A stretch of 64,000 nucleotides of DNA from Patagioenas fasciata (GCF_037038585.1 NC_092521.1:56457898-56521897), one strand, 5' to 3'; shown: positions 47,201 to 62,200, counted from the stretch's first letter. The notes: a model not told the origin generated them from the letters alone. Program-made: numbers and translations.

Positions 47201-50200
47201 TAAAAACTTCACCTGCTCCAGACTAATCTCTCTTTTATTCCATCCACAAGCTGTGTCAGCAATGACTCTTGAGTCCCTTTCAGGGCAGAAGATGGCAAGC
47301 CTCAAGCCATCTTTCTACCTGTTTCATTCTTTGCCAACATCAGTGCTGCCAGTCTCACAAACAAACAACCAGCTGAAAAATCACAGAATGATCTTGAACA
47401 AAATGGCCAACGGGGGGAAAAAGGCCCTTTCTCCATCTTGTTTTGAGCTCAGGTCAAGAAGTAATAATCCCACTTGTGTTTAGGTGCCTTCCCTGAAACA
47501 GAAGCCTTGGCACAACCACAGAGGACAGTTAACTGCAAAAGTTCGGAATTCAGTTCCAAACACAAGTATTTCCTGCATATCAAGGTGAAACACACCAGGA
47601 CCTGACTGGATTTAAGATGACTGCTTGCCAAATTAGAAATAAGAAATATTTTCTCATAATACATAGGAGGAAATCAATTTAATCAAACAGAGGTAATATT
47701 TATTAAACCAAACTAGGTTACAGGATCCCTGCCACAGCACACTGACATAAGTTCTGTATTGCCTTCAGTGACAGAAACATCAGGTTATAATACCGGTTAG
47801 TTTTTGCAGGGTGGGGCGCACATTATTTTTAGTATTTCCAGTGGATAATGTTAAAAAACACTGGCATGCACGTTGCAGAAAGAGTCTACCAATTCTTCCT
47901 TCAAAGCCAGGGAAAAAGACCTTTACCACATATTATTCTATACTCACAGACACAGTCTAGGAAAAAAGAGTAATAGCTTGGTACTGTATTACCTTGTCCA
48001 CAGAACTTTCTGCAGAGAAGAAAAACATCTCTCAGTGGAGAACAAAAGGTACTTGCACCCTAGGACAGCTCTCGCGGCCGTACCTCCTGGAAGGGAAAAT
48101 TTCCCAGGATGACAGAGTCAGTCTGAAAACGCCAGAAAACACTGAAGGACACAATTTTACCAGTAGAGCTCCCTGTCAGACCTTGAAGCCAAAAATGTCA
48201 ATTTCCAGGTTAGCCAACCCCCAGGGTAGATCTGAAGGGAGACTCCTGCCCTGCATGTCTGACACTATCTTTCCTTAGTTTGTGGCAGGAGGGAAAATGC
48301 AGAGGGTGTCCAAGCAGCGATTCCTGGGCTTTCTGGATGTAGAGGAGAAAGGTGGTCAGAATATGACTGCATGACAGAAAAGGAACACAAGAAACATCGA
48401 ATACATCACTTAGAATGGTGCATTAATCAAAGGCTACGTCATCAATGAGCATTATGAAATAGGGTTAGTAATTTCTGATTGTCTCTGACGAAGCAGAAGT
48501 GGGATCAGCACAGCTCTTCTAGGGAGTCCAGCAAGAAGAAAGTGCATCTCCTTATGATTTACCTTCTCTTCTTGTATACCCAAAAGGCAAAACAAAAATC
48601 TGGGCCAAACATCCTCTTTTATCAGCCATAAAATCTCTCACTGCAGCACTACAATTGCACTAAACTATTACAATATTGTAGCAGTTTGCACAAACAAAAA
48701 GCTTGTCATCTGGGTTACCTCTTAAAGGCAGACTCAAACTTCATTCTTTGTGAGATACTGATAAAAGCTCCAGGGAAAAGGGCTAGAGACAGTAAACAAC
48801 AATTTTATATGACTAATCCAACATAATCCTATGCTGTGTAAAAAGACCATCCGCATGGATTCCCACTGAAGTGCTTTAATAACAGTGCAGTAAGCCTGTG
48901 GCTGTCATGCTGAGGAAATGCTCTTTCACACTGAGGCTAATAATTCAAAAAGATTACTTCCCCCTACTCCCCCCGTATTTTATTAAAGCTGTTGGCCACT
49001 TGCTTTCCCATTTAATTCCCTATTAAGAGATCATCCATCAAACTCACAAAGTGACAAGGATCTGCACTGGAAGACATCTGCAGATTCCATGTCAATGACC
49101 AGCTACCTACAGAGACATGTCACCATCCCTCTGCAAAAATTACAACTGATTTCATTGCATCACTGAAGTGTGCAATTACACCCAAAGAAGAGGACTGCAA
49201 ACTGTTGGCTGAGGCATAATTAAACCAATTTTGGCTGCAGCAGCTTCCCTTCTGGGCTGATCCTGCTTTTTGCACTGGGGACCAAGCAGACAGCGACAGG
49301 GATTTCCAGGCGGCACACTGAGCAGCCATCCCCGTGAACGCTGCGCTGCGGTTTAGGAGAGCGAGTGAAGGAGACTGCCACCTCCAGCGGAGCCACACAA
49401 GGGCTTCACACCCTGGGAGAGAAGGAAATCCACGACTATGCACCGCTTTCTGCTTTGAGGTCAGAGAGAACAGGTTTTCCCCTCCGCTGAGCATTTGTTG
49501 TCTCAGGGAAGGAAGCCCGACCTCTACAGGAATCTGATCAGGGCTCAGCAGGATTCAGGCAGATGAAGCATCCGAGAAACACTAGTATTTCAGGTTCATC
49601 CGGGATGGGCCTACGCGGAGCAGATGAGATTAAACACGTGGCGTGTGTGTAGGTTACGAAAGGCATGAGAGAGGCGCTGGCTGGCGTTTGGGGTTATGAA
49701 AGATCAGAGGTTACGAAAGACCTTGGCAGTTATGAAAGATGAGCCGAGAATCTGATCCAGCAAGACAGAGAAGCAGCTTCAACCCGCTTGGAGGTGAACA
49801 GACATTCAAAAGCACCCAGCAGCTCACAGGAGGGAGCTCACGCTGCCTGGCAGGTCTAGGCTAAGGGAAGGCTTGAAAAAAACTTCAGAACAGTATTAAG
49901 AAAACAGTCACCACAGACTAGGACAACAATTAAGAGAAATATTGCCATCTGTTTATAGGCCTTACAGGCAGCTGTATTTGTTTTGCAAAGTATTTGGAAT
50001 GGTCTTAAAATACTTGCTGCAGCCACTGATTTTCTAAGAAGTATCACTTCCTGGCTTTTTACTTGTGTTTTAAATCTTCTACCTGCATAAGCCACATAGC
50101 TGGTATGAATCTGTAAAAACCGAGGGTTCATTCAATTGATATTTTAGCCCCTCAAGTTCAGCCTTTGGTGATCATGTTACTAATATTCTAGCATCAGGAT

Positions 50201-52100
50201 GAAGAGAAGGTTGGGGAAATTTTCCTGAGCCAGATGGAGTCACTTATTTTCCAAATGCCACTCAAACATCACTCAAGAGAGATGACTGACTCCTGCTTAG
50301 AAAAATATTGAGAGCACCTCCCTCTGCTTTACAACAGTATTTCCTTGTGCCAGTGATTTTCTACAGCTGCCTTCAGTGAGGATATTTCTTCATCCCACCT
50401 ACTACACTATCATTCACACTGCCCTGTTTCTAAAACATGAGTTAAACAGACCCTTCAAAGGCCTCTGTGGCAGCCTCATCACAGCAAACCTCCAGGCATT
50501 GCAGCAGATCTGAGACACAAGGGAGGAAACCATCCGCTCTACATCAGAATAATATCTAGCCAGTTTCAGCAAAAGGTATAGACTCTTTTACTGTTGACCC
50601 ACTGAGCAACTAAAACTTCCCCTTTCAAGGGAAAACACAGAACACACTTTTATGATGGTCTGAGATGCTCCCTAGAATGCAAAGCCATGGTTAGCTGTGG
50701 ATTTTATTTGCCAAAGTTAAAGCTGTTCTTACTACATCTCACCAGCACACACATCTCACCAGTAAATATGTTTATTCATCTGCTCCAGCATAGAAACTCT
50801 CTAGGGAATGTCCTGGAGCCACCTCAAGCTACGTTGAGCATGGCAACAGTAGAAAGCATGAATTTCTAAAACCTAGATGTCACTAAAATTAAGGAAAATC
50901 CAGAGCAATTCAGTTCCCTGCTATTGACATCATACTACATATGTTTATAGGGTTATTGCACTTAAATAAACTAATCTTACATGAGGACAAAGTAGATACA
51001 AGGTTGGAGGAAATGAGTGACTGAGAAGCAGAATAATCAGCAGAAGGATTGACAAATGTCTGGTAAGGATTTCATCAAGCAAAATTTCATAATTTCATAC
51101 TTCAAGCAAACTTTAAAACTTCCTGGTATTAGTCACTTTCTCTGAGTTTGTTACTCTTTTTTTCTGAATCAAAACAGGGCCTAGAAAATATTTTGCTAAG
51201 TAGACTGACAGCCTTGCTGTCTTTGTGGTATCCACTGCCACTGTGCAGCTTAGAAATTTAAAGAACAAAGTAGAATTCTTGCACTATAATCCACTAAGTT
51301 TTGTTGTTTATCCTAGAAGGAAACAGTCCAAGCCTTTTATTTTTAAAAAAGTCAACTATTTTTTGTGAACTAAATTACAGGAGTGTTATGTCCCTCTCAT
51401 CCCAAAGTCATCCACGTCCTACAAGATAAACAAGAAAAGAAAATAGATCTAGACTTAGGGTCTGTCAGAATAGACAGAAGACTCAAGTCAATTAAACTTA
51501 GCCTAGTCCATAGAAAATTAACAATTAATTTTGTGTTTGCATCAGGAATAGTAAGTGGTGGCATTATTAACTTAATGCAAATATGGTGATTGCTAAACCG
51601 CTTCCATTCTGAAAAAGAAACTTCCAACCACAAAGCAGGTGCTGAAAGCCCAACAACAAATTTCATAGACCAAATGTATTCTACATCTTTTTTCAAAAAG
51701 CTAGGCTGATGGACTCCATCCCTGGCCTTGCTTCTGTATAACTCAGCACCAAGTGTGCATCAGAACAAGTCATTTGGGAAAGCATCACTGTGGCTGTTAA
51801 AGTGCTTGTCACAACGCTCACTCGGTGGTGTAAGTACTACAGACTGGTTGCTCTATTGCGCAAGGACGTTATTTGTTGTAGGCCGCCCTTTCCTTCAAGG
51901 AGGAGCTTGAATTGCTCAGCTTTCTGCCACCAGTCCCCTGCTGCGCTGGCCCAAGTGTATAGTAATTTGCCTTATACAGTTTCTGGAGCAGCAGGTTCTT
52001 AATTCTCTTCTTCTCATCCTTGACAAATCCAAAATGACACACAAAGACAAGCAAAAAATCTAAAGGGCAATGCATTTGCTACCATATGCTTTAATTCCCA
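44241..52100. other. Intergenic region between the CEP290-like gene and IMPA2
   Basis: About 7.9 kb with no gene, RNA or CR1 copy that I can support. ORFs here are under 130 codons and lack family features. The only structure noticed is four spaced copies of GTTAYGAAAG at 49653-49740 and an ATAAAATGTTGC motif occurring twice near 44840-44925. Confidence 0.65.
49653..49740 (+). repeat. Four spaced copies of GTTAYGAAAG
   Basis: The decamer occurs at 49653, 49693, 49709 and 49729, alternating GTTACG and GTTATG versions, with spacings of 40, 16 and 20 bases. It may be a decayed short tandem repeat or a cluster of binding sites. Confidence 0.6.
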
Positions 52101-52129
52101 AGCTGCTGAAATTTAAGAATCTGTGGAAC

Positions 52130-53260
52130 TGCCTTTCCACTCCCGGGGCCGCTTTTCCACTCCATTCCCGAGATGGCCACCGCCGGCCGCCAGCTTTCCC
52201 TACACCAAAGCCCCGGTAACGCCGCGGCCGGGATCGCCCTTCGCCCGGGACACGCCGGCAGGCCCCGGCCCCAGCTGACAGGCCGCTCCCGCACGCAGCG
52301 CTGGGGAGGCGGGAGCCCCGAGGGGCCTGAGGGAACGGCGACTCTTTATCTCGGAGGCAACAACACCGCCCCAGTCCCGGGCTGGGGAGCCAGGCCGGGC
52401 GGTCACGGCCGCGGCGCCATGTCAGGCGGGGCGGCCGGGCCACGGTCGGGGCGACGGCGGCGGCGCGGGGCGGGCCGGCCCGGCGGCCTCGCCGCCACAT
52501 CCTGGCCTCGGCGCTCCTCTCTGTGACACCCCCCGCCTCTCCCGGCCCTTCTCCGCCCCCGGGCTCACCTAAAGTCAGCGCCCAGCAGCCGGGCGCCGCG
52601 CTGCAGCCCGCCTTCCCCATTGATCGGGACAGCCGCTGGGCCGCGCTCCCTCCGCCCCGCTCCCCTCGGCGGGGCGGTGCCGGGGCGCGGAGTGACAGCG
52701 GCGGCTGCGGCGCATCGGGCGGCGGCGTGCGCGCCGGACACCTCCTCAGCGGCCGCTCCTCGGTGGGGAGCCGGGCCCCCCGCGCCCCCCGACCCTGTCC
52801 CGGGCAGCAGAGCCGCCGCCGCCGCTATGAAGCCGTGCGAGGAGGAGGAAGCGGGGGCGGCGGCGGCCGGCGGGGACCCCTGGAAGGAGTGCGCGGAGGT
52901 GGCGGTGCAGCTGGCGCTCCGCGCTGGGCAGGTGAGTGAGAGCCGCGCCGCTGCCCGCCCCGCTCCCCGCCGCTCCGGGGTGCTGCCGGGCGGCGGAACG
53001 GGGCCCGGGAGGGTAGGCTGGGTTGCCCCGCGGCTGGAGCATCCTTCTCCCGGGCGGTTGTACCGGGCGCGATTCGAAATTCAAACAACAACAAGAAGTC
53101 GGGCGTTTCGAGGAAAGGCCGTGTGAGCGCTCGGCTGAGGAGCAGAAGGAGGAGGGCGGCAGGGCTGTGCCCCTCGGCCGCTCACGGTGCCGCGGCAGCG
53201 GGGCTGATTCGCTCGGCGGCCGCGTCCGGCGTGGGGGCGAGGAGGCGCCTCAGGTGAACG
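52130..53260 (+). promoter_or_regulatory. IMPA2: CpG-island promoter of IMPA2
   Basis: Over 1 kb of very GC- and CpG-rich sequence begins abruptly near 52130, spans the IMPA2 start codon at 52827 and extends into intron 1. Several long ORFs on both strands here are artefacts of base composition. The TSS is not determined. Confidence 0.85.
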
Positions 53261-56200
53261 CGCGTTTGTTTTGTGACTGGGAGTTTTGTTTTGGTTTTTT
53301 TTATTCAAAGGGTGAAAATATTTGTCAACGTGAATGTAACTTTTTCAGATATACACCAAGCGTTTATTCTGCTGCTACTGCAATGTTTTGGAGCACGCTG
53401 TGGTGCTGAGGTTGAATTCATGTGCAGCTGAGGGTTTATGCTGTTGTGCGTTTATCCAGAATATTGTGTATTTACCCATCACAGCACCAGCCTTTGTTAT
53501 TTGAGCAGCTTGCGCAGAGAAGAATAGTCATTCCAGGGAGGTTTTGTCTTCTTGCTATGCCACTGTCTTCAGAGAGACTGAAATTCACTTACTAGAGATA
53601 AATCATTAGTGGGTCTGTGAAGATCTACAGTAGCTTATTTAAGATCTGTGTTTCAGCACAGCAGAAGGTTAGTCATCTCAGGAGCCATCCTGGCCACACT
53701 GTGTGCAGCAGCAAACTTCTACCGACTCTAACAGAGCCAAGAAGTGGGAACAGCAGATTGTTCAGATGAAAAATTGAGTAAAACATAAACCTCAGCAGCA
53801 TTTTTTTCTTCTAATTCCATTCTGCTGTGTTTTGAAACTCACTTTGTACCTGTACACTATGATTTAAGGAGCCCCCTTTTCTCTTGTGAGTTCAGGACCT
53901 GTAACTTTTCTTCAGTATGTCTTATTGTGTTTGCTCCTTAGTAGAAGACAGACAAAGTGAGCAGAATGCCAGAGGAGAGGAGACTTGTTTAAATAATACA
54001 AGGAATAAATGGATAATCCAAATCGAGATGACAGGTCATGCTCTCACAGACTCTCCAAACAGGAGTTTCTCCAGCAAACTCATTCTGCCAGCCATTTCAC
54101 AAGAGAGACTCCCATGACTTGCTCAAGCTTCCACACCTTATTTCTCAAAATAACAATTTGTGAAGACAGCCATAACCATCTCCAGCCATTTTAGTCGTCC
54201 AGAAGATCACAGCTGAACACATTTTCCTGGAACAAATAAACATCCCAGAAGAATAATCCTTGCATCTCTTTAGTTCACGGTTTGCCATCTACCTTGCAAC
54301 TGGCAGGAAATGGCCGATTCCTTGGCAGGTCAAATTTAAACCACTCAGGGATGTTGTTTAAGGAGGACTTTTTGGAACTGGCTAGGGTTTTTGTTAACTT
54401 TGTGATGTTAGGGAATGTTTTTTGTTATGAAAACCATCACAGATTCTTGTGGAAGAACAGGTCAGGTAGGGCTGTATCTTTTATATTTCAGCTATTCCCA
54501 AAAGAAGATGGAGATAAGGACACTAAATGCAGCGTAACATGGGTTTGATGAGACTGGATTTTTGTTGGAAAATTGACTGATAAAATTTTTATTTTGGTCA
54601 CCAAAAATAGTCTGTTCCACTGGTCAAGTTCATCTTTTTCTTCTGCCTCCCTTCCCATTCCTCAGATCTCTCCACCTTCACCTCCATCTCCAAAAGTCTG
54701 CTTGTACTCTCCATTTCCCCAGATCTGGGTGCTGTCCCCATCCCTGCATGAAATTTTGCCACTCCAGCCTTTCTTTGAAGGCCCTCCCTTTCCCAGGGCC
54801 TTGGCAAGTCAGGGAGGCTTGGAATCATTAGCAAATGTCTACAGGAGTCTTGGTGTAGAGTCCAACCTGAAGAAAGGAATGCAAGTCAGGATTTTGACTT
54901 TCTAGGAGAAGTTGATGAGTAATACAGTTTCCTGGTCTCCCCTTCTGGCTTACACTACTTTTTGTTTCATATTGCATCATGTTTCTTGAATATAAGTAAA
55001 ATATCTGTTCTTTCCAACAGAGAGGTATCTCTGCTCTGGAATAGTTTCTTCTAAACTTAAAAAGGCCAATAAAGAAATAACTGCTTGAATATGTGCCAAA
55101 AGTGATGTTGCTGGAGTAACTTCTGTTCCCAGGTTAAAATCATTGCCTCTCTTGCCTGCCCTGTTGCCTAGTTCCATTATATTTTATGAAATATTACAGG
55201 CTCTCATTTAATATATATGGCTATTTCATAATCAGAATGGCCATGGGTTTGTAATCTCTGAAATTGGCCTGCATTTAAATTATGTTTAATTCACTCTATA
55301 ATGCCACATATAACTGCACTTTTTCAAACCTCTCTTTTGCTTTTTCTTTGAGTAAGCTCTGCTTTCCATGTTCATGAGAGTATGCCGATTGGCTTGATAT
55401 GACTTTTTGCTAAAGAAAAGCATGCATGGCTAATCTCTGAATCTTTGATGTTAATTAGAGCACTGATTAATATTTGCACAGTTCTCTGCAATTACAGTTG
55501 GAGACACCTCACCAAAATGGGTAGATGTGCATCCAGGTGAAAATCAGGGTAAGAAACTGAGCCAGTATGTTGAAGTTCACACAAACGCCTTTTTTCTCTT
55601 TTTTTTTCCCCAGAAAATAATTTTGTGAGGCATAGGAGACCTAGCAGAATTTAAAAAATAAAATAAAATCCACTCATATTCTAAAAAGCCAAGGTTTTTT
55701 CTCCCATATTTGCTTCCAGGGGATATTGTAAGGCTATTTTCTGTGGAATATGGACAGACTTTTTAGCAAACCAGATTGGTATTTCCTAAATTATTTGCAG
55801 GTAGTTACGCTTTTTATCTAGATGTTTGGTTTTACCAATGGGCAAATATTTCAGGACAATATTGCAAAGAAGTAAACCCATCTTGGAGCTCCCAGAAGAG
55901 TGTGGTGAGCGCAAGCAGTGCGGTGAAATGAAATATCTAACACGAGCGCCTCACTGTAGGTGGCTCTCCTGGGAGGTACTGGGGAAGGAGGCATCTCAGC
56001 CCTCTGTCCTCTGTTCTCCTTTGTATGACTTGATGTCGCAGAGGCATTAGGAAAGGAAGAGTCCAGGACCACAACTGCTCTGAGCCCTCACGGCTTCATT
56101 TCCCCAGCTCCCTGGCAAATGAAGAAGGGAGCAGGGACAACCTGAATCTTGCTCTGTGATGTGGTCCTCATGCAGGCACTGGTGTAAATGCCCCTCGCTT

Positions 56201-59200
56201 CGCATAACCCCTCAAATGCCCTAAGTGTATTTATGCCTTAATACCCCAAAAGAGTATTAGGATAAGATCTAGCCAATTCTTTAGTAGAGGAGGGGCAGCA
56301 TGGGCTAAAAATGTGAAGTGACTCTGCTCTAAATAACCACACTCCCAACAATCAGCTGCTTAAAAATTGCTGTAAAATCTCCATAATCTAGGGACAACCC
56401 AGAACACAGTGGTAAAGCCTAATAAAATACATCTACAGCCAAAATTCAGTGTCTTGGTGGCCAATTTCATTGTACAATAATGATAAGGAGCAATCAGGTG
56501 TTTTCATAAACCTGTCATTCCTTTGGTCTTCCACTTACTTGCTGCCTGTTACCTAGAGAGAGACTGTTGTTGCCAGCTGGAAGACCAGGCAATTGCAATA
56601 GGTATCTAGGAATCTTATTGTAAGGCTTCTGCGAGGAGAGGAGCTGAGCGATGCTGTCAGAGTCCTCTGAGGCACCAGGCCCTAACCCTCTTTGTAGGCA
56701 GATGATTTTTAGGGATTTTTCAACATAAGGAGGAGATGGGTGAGAAGGCCATCAACCACTCGGTCCCATCAGGGTCACACCCTTGGCTGTTCCCACCTCC
56801 AGAGTGACTGGAGCCTCAGGTCATGCACATGCAGGTCATCAGAGAAACGGGTAGGGTGGCTTTTGTTTGATGGTGGGGCCATCAACCAGTCTAACCACCT
56901 CCTGCTGACAGAGAACTACTGGGCAATAGTTATGGAAATGGTGTGTTTTTAGAAAAGCTTTTGATAAGAGTTTTTTCCATGTGATTTTCGTGTAAGTACA
57001 TTGTGAATCTGGTTACCGTAAGGCTACCACAGAACCCTCTGGGAAACCAGGGTATTTTTAATAGCTGTAAAATTGGTGACGCATATCAAGTAGGATCCTG
57101 CAAAAATCCAGGTTTTGACCTGATAAATGTTCAGTGTTTTAGTGAAGATAGAATAGAGTATATACTACCCTGCATATAAAACCCACAAACAGATCAAAAT
57201 GAGACGACTGGTGAGCGCTTGGCAGGACAGGAATCAAGTTTAAAATTGTTATGAGCAACTGCAAAAAGAATCAGAAATGAAAAATATTAAATGCAGTGAT
57301 GAGAGGTGCCTAGGATTGTATTCCAGAAGGAGAGATGAAGTGCCAGAGCAGATGCTGAAGAGCAGAGGACGTCACAGGAGAGAGCTTTCACCTCCGCTGT
57401 TTGCAGCAAGGCTCCGGTGTCATCTCACTCCCCTGCTGAGTGGCAGCACCTACTGATTTAAATGGCTGCAAAAATCCCTTCAATACACTATGCATTAAAA
57501 CTGAAGAGGAGTCAAGAACACGGCAGTGCTAAAAAGAAATTCAGATCTTCTCAAATGAAAGGGTGTTTCCCTCATCTTTCACTGCACGAAGTTCCGAGCC
57601 CACTTCTAAGCAGGGCATTTACTTATGCATTGGCAATACAAAATTTAACAGCAACAAAACTAAAAGGCATCAGCTTAGCAGGATTTTTAGAATATACAAC
57701 TGAGATGGTTGGAGAGTTTTGCTTTGGAGCAAAAAGGAGCCCAAACACCTTCCTAGAGCTGCACTTTTATGCTTCTAGGGTAAAACCATCAAGAAAATCA
57801 TGCAGAGCATTGAGGCACTTAAAAAGATTAAATCAAGCTAATATTTTGTTATACTACAACGAGCTTTAGCAAGAGCTCAAATGAAAAAGTATTAATCTTA
57901 GTGAATAGGCATAACTTGTGTTTTAGAGCTCACAAAATAGAAACATTAGTCCAGATACTTTCGGTACTAAGGCAACAGTCAGCATTATCCATTACTTGTC
58001 AGAACAATCAGCACACCATTCAAACATAGTGTTTTATACTATGAAAACCAAGAGCTGAGTCCGAAATTTGGGAGTTATTGGTCCCTCTCCGATGCATAAG
58101 ACAGCAGAACTGTTCTCTTTGGTCATCAGACATTTCTTGATGGTTTTAAAATACTTTGCTCAATGGAAATTTAGTTAAACAATTGAAATATAGAAGTTTT
58201 AGAAGGGACTTGGAATATTGATCTTGTCAGTGCTGGTTTTAGTTAATGTAGCTCTATACAAATAAGTGGGGCTTATTTTTTGCTTTGTTCTGGTTTTCCT
58301 AATTTCAAATAGTTTATCATTTTCACTGGTTAAAAAATAAATCAGTTCATTTTGTATACTGCCCTCTTATTTTTCTTTATAATGGAGTGGAAAAAAAAAA
58401 ACAGAAAGAAAATGGAAAAACTGGGAAAAGGCTTTTATTAACTGTTTTCCCATATGTGCATTTACACTTGATGTGGTTTAGTTCTGAGTTTGTACCAGTA
58501 AAACCCCTGAAAAGGAGATAAGACTTTTCCAGAAGAGAATCCAGGGTTAGATCACTGGTTCCACATCTGACAAAAAGTCTAAATTTTTGTTAAATATATA
58601 GCAATTCTTTTGAAACTAGTGGGTGGTCAGTGCTTGAAGTTCCAGAAACCCACATATACAAGGAAAAAAAAAAACCAACCAACCAAACTTTGTGTGTCTT
58701 TGTTGGCAGAAAAAAAAAGAGAGACCAGTGGGGTTTGCCTTACTGCCTGTTTTTTAAAATAAGAGAGCAGCAGGATATTTGCCCTGTAAATTTAAAAAAG
58801 AAAAAAAAAATATTCCTGAGCCTCAAGGGTCTTTCTTATTTATGTGTATTTTTTGTAATTTCCTAAATCGTGGTGACTGCCATCCTATTATTCCGTTAGT
58901 TCCATCCCATTCCTCAATCCTTTTCTGAACTGTCAAGAGAGCTTCTTGTAGAGTGATTCAAAATCCCGAGTTCCGAAAGATTGCTTATTATCACAGCAGG
59001 ATTTTAGTCAGAACATTTAGAACAGGCTCTGGTAGAAGTAGCCCTGCAGTTGTTTTTCAGGCTTAGTTATGATTTTTAAAGTGAATATATTATTTTAGTG
59101 TGCACAGGATGAATGGCCAACAAATCTGATTTGTGAACTTCTGTTTCAGATTATTAGAAAAGCTCTAACAGAGGAAAAACAAGTGTCCACAAAGACATCT

Positions 59201-62200
59201 GCAGCAGATCTCGTGACAGAAACTGATCATTTTGTGGAAAATTTAATTATTTCTGTTCTGAAAGAGAAGTTTCCCTCCCACAGGTGAGTGCCTATAGAAA
59301 CTATTAATGACCTTTTTCCTATAAAAGCTATATATGACTGTCCTAGATTTAGTGTATTCTCTAATTGTTATATCATGACCTGTGCATTTTTAAATGCTTT
59401 TTTCATCTTAAAATGTATTTAGTAATAATGTTTCCCCTGTAAGGACATCATGTATGAAGATCTCATATGAATCTCCAGGATTTTCAGAATTCTGATCTGT
59501 TCTCTATTGTATAAGAATTATGCTAAGGATATCTATTAAAATATATCTGGAATTAATGATAGCAGAGGTCCCATCCTGCAGACCTTCACTTTCTTTTGCC
59601 ATCACACAGAAGCATTTGCCAGATCAGGATAAGTATTGTATTTAATCACATTTACCTTGTGTTGTGTAGAACCCTAAAATCAGTGAGAAGCAGGGTTGCA
59701 TATCAACATTTGATGCATATACATAAACAAGACATAAATTACTATGTGGGGTGTCTATTTAAAAATAGATCAGATCGTTGACTCTTCTTTAATTATTATG
59801 GTCAATTTGAAAGTAACAACCCCTAGCACAAGCACAGATTAGAGATTTTGTTTTATTTGGCCAGGTTTGATGCTGAGAGTCTGCAACTGATTTACACATT
59901 TCACTTCAGCTGACAAGGATAAAATCCACCTTCCTGCAGAGCCAGAGCAGGGTCTGTGTGTCCCTTAAATACTGTATGACTCCCTTCTCGCTGCGTGTGT
60001 CTCTAATGGAGATGAGCCTTGCACTCCAGCACTGCGCAGAAATCAACAGAGATGAAAATCTGGAGGGTTTAGCTACTAATCTGATTGTTGGCGATGATGC
60101 AGGGGGAAAATTTAGAAAAAAAAGGAGCAGAAAGAACATTATATGCTAAATACGGCTTTCTAAATACATGTTGTATGTGATCATGTACTGAAGCAGTACT
60201 GTACAGCATAATATGTGGTTCTTGGCTACGATTCTCAAGAGAGTGCCAGGCTTTAGGCTTTACACACTTATTATTTGTGTTAAATTCCTTCTACTATTGC
60301 CGGCTGTGCTCTTTTCTCATCTCCACTCTTACATTGTTTTTTTCTTTTCCTTGAACAGTCTGGCAGACAATATAAAGCATACACATTTCTCATAAAATGA
60401 GAATCATCAGAAGCACTGGAGTTACTCAGCATGGTAACAAAAGTTTTAAGGTCACCATAGACCTAGGAGCTAAAAAATCCCTGACTTTATTAACACTGTA
60501 CAGTTAACGTCTGACTTTATAAGCAAACGAAGGAATTGGCATTTCTTCAAGACAATTATTTTTTGCTGATATTTGTTGGTTTTGGAGATTGTTCAGCCAG
60601 TGAATCTGATTAAATAGATTAAATAGTGGATTAAAACTAGATTTAACTAAACTAGATTAAAACACTTGCAATGAGGAGTCCACAGTAGCAATCAAGGTTT
60701 AATTTAAAGTGTAATGAAAACGTTAAAAGATCATTAAAATTAGGTTCCATCTTTCCCCTAATCTGGATGTTGAAAGCATCCCTGAAGATTTCTTTTTTTT
60801 TCTCTTAAATCATCTTAATTCTAATATTTTCTGAATCAAAAATGTGTCTTAGGAATCAGAAAAATTAGAAGGGATCTCATTACAGCCTGTGCCATTTGCA
60901 CCGTAGCAGTGATGAGTCTTGAGATATTGGAAATGTACTTGGAAGTAAAAAGAAATATTAGGAAAACCTGTGAAAAAAGGTAATTCTGTCCCACATTTCT
61001 TTCTTCTCTCAGCTTGGCTAAGTGGTATGTATCACCCTCATTCATGGTTCACACAAGTTTTCATCTTTGCCCACTCTTTGGTACTCTGGCATGCTCCAAG
61101 TCTTTTCAAAAGGATGTTTTTTCTGGCAGATCTTTGAGTTGTGAGTATGCACTAGCAATGAATTTCAGAGTGGCATCGTGGTATGAACAGATGTCCACTA
61201 AGGCTAGGCTAAAATTACTGGACTCATTTTCAGTGGGAGAAATCTTAAACCCAGATTTGAAGAGAGATCAACAGAGCTGACAGGCTGGCATTTTAAATGA
61301 ACTACTGTAATAGCATGGCTACCCCTCCTGCTTCTCAAGCTGTTCCTAAAATTTGGTCTCTAGATCTTCAGGCTGAACGTTTTGCTTAGTTTGCCTGTTT
61401 TTACAGGATAGAGCGCCACAGAGCAACATATCTGATGTTGGCCTTGAGGGCCTCTCACAATACTCAGTACTGTATAAAAAGCAAGGGGGTCATTTTAACT
61501 TCTTAGCCCAAATTTCATAAAATGTGCTCCTGATTTCTCCTACAACCATTTTGGAAAAATCATTCTTGGACATCAAGACTTTTATCAACAGCACTGCTGT
61601 GCTTTTCTTGTGTGTGAGGACTACAGCACTGTGCCTTCCTGTATGGAAAAGGCAAGAGAAAGGCTTAAGATACTTGAGGACAAAACACCTTACACAGCAA
61701 CACTCTTGTCTTTAAAGAGGTTCCCATTTCACCTTTCATTGACGGGTAGGACAACAGCTGCAGTTCAGGCTCTGGCTGGAGGAGGTGGCCCAGAGCTGGA
61801 GCAGAGGCATAATTTATGGGGAGGATGGACAATCTGAGATGGGATGTAAGGTGCTCCATCTGCAAGAAGATGAGCCTCAGCAGCCAGCAGCACAACGGAA
61901 GCGTATGGTTGGGTTTAGGTGCTAATTACAAGATTTGTGGAAGCAAAAGACAAATCATACAGTACCAATGAGACAAAATAATTGAATATTTAGAGCAAGG
62001 AGCCTGCAAAGTGTTACGTTTGACTGAGAATTCCAAGAACTTGTTCAAGTCTTTCTTGTTTCTCAGTTGCACACTAACACTTTGTTCTTCAGCTGTTATT
62101 AGTGGAGATGAAAATAGTAACAAACGCATCCTACTTCCCTCTTCATACCAACTGGGGGCCTCTAATGCCATCAAAATAATCTCTTTCTACAGAGGAAAAG

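Noticed and set aside
52060..52620. 186-codon minus-strand ORF upstream of IMPA2, a possible divergent gene
   Set aside because: It lies largely in the CpG island. The Arg/Gly/Ala/Pro-rich translation and equally long ORFs in other frames show that it results from GC content. No family or splice structure was seen.
61740..61900. GC-richer stretch suspected to be a CR1 piece
   Set aside because: It lacks the diagnostic CR1 3' blocks and the ATTCT-type tail.
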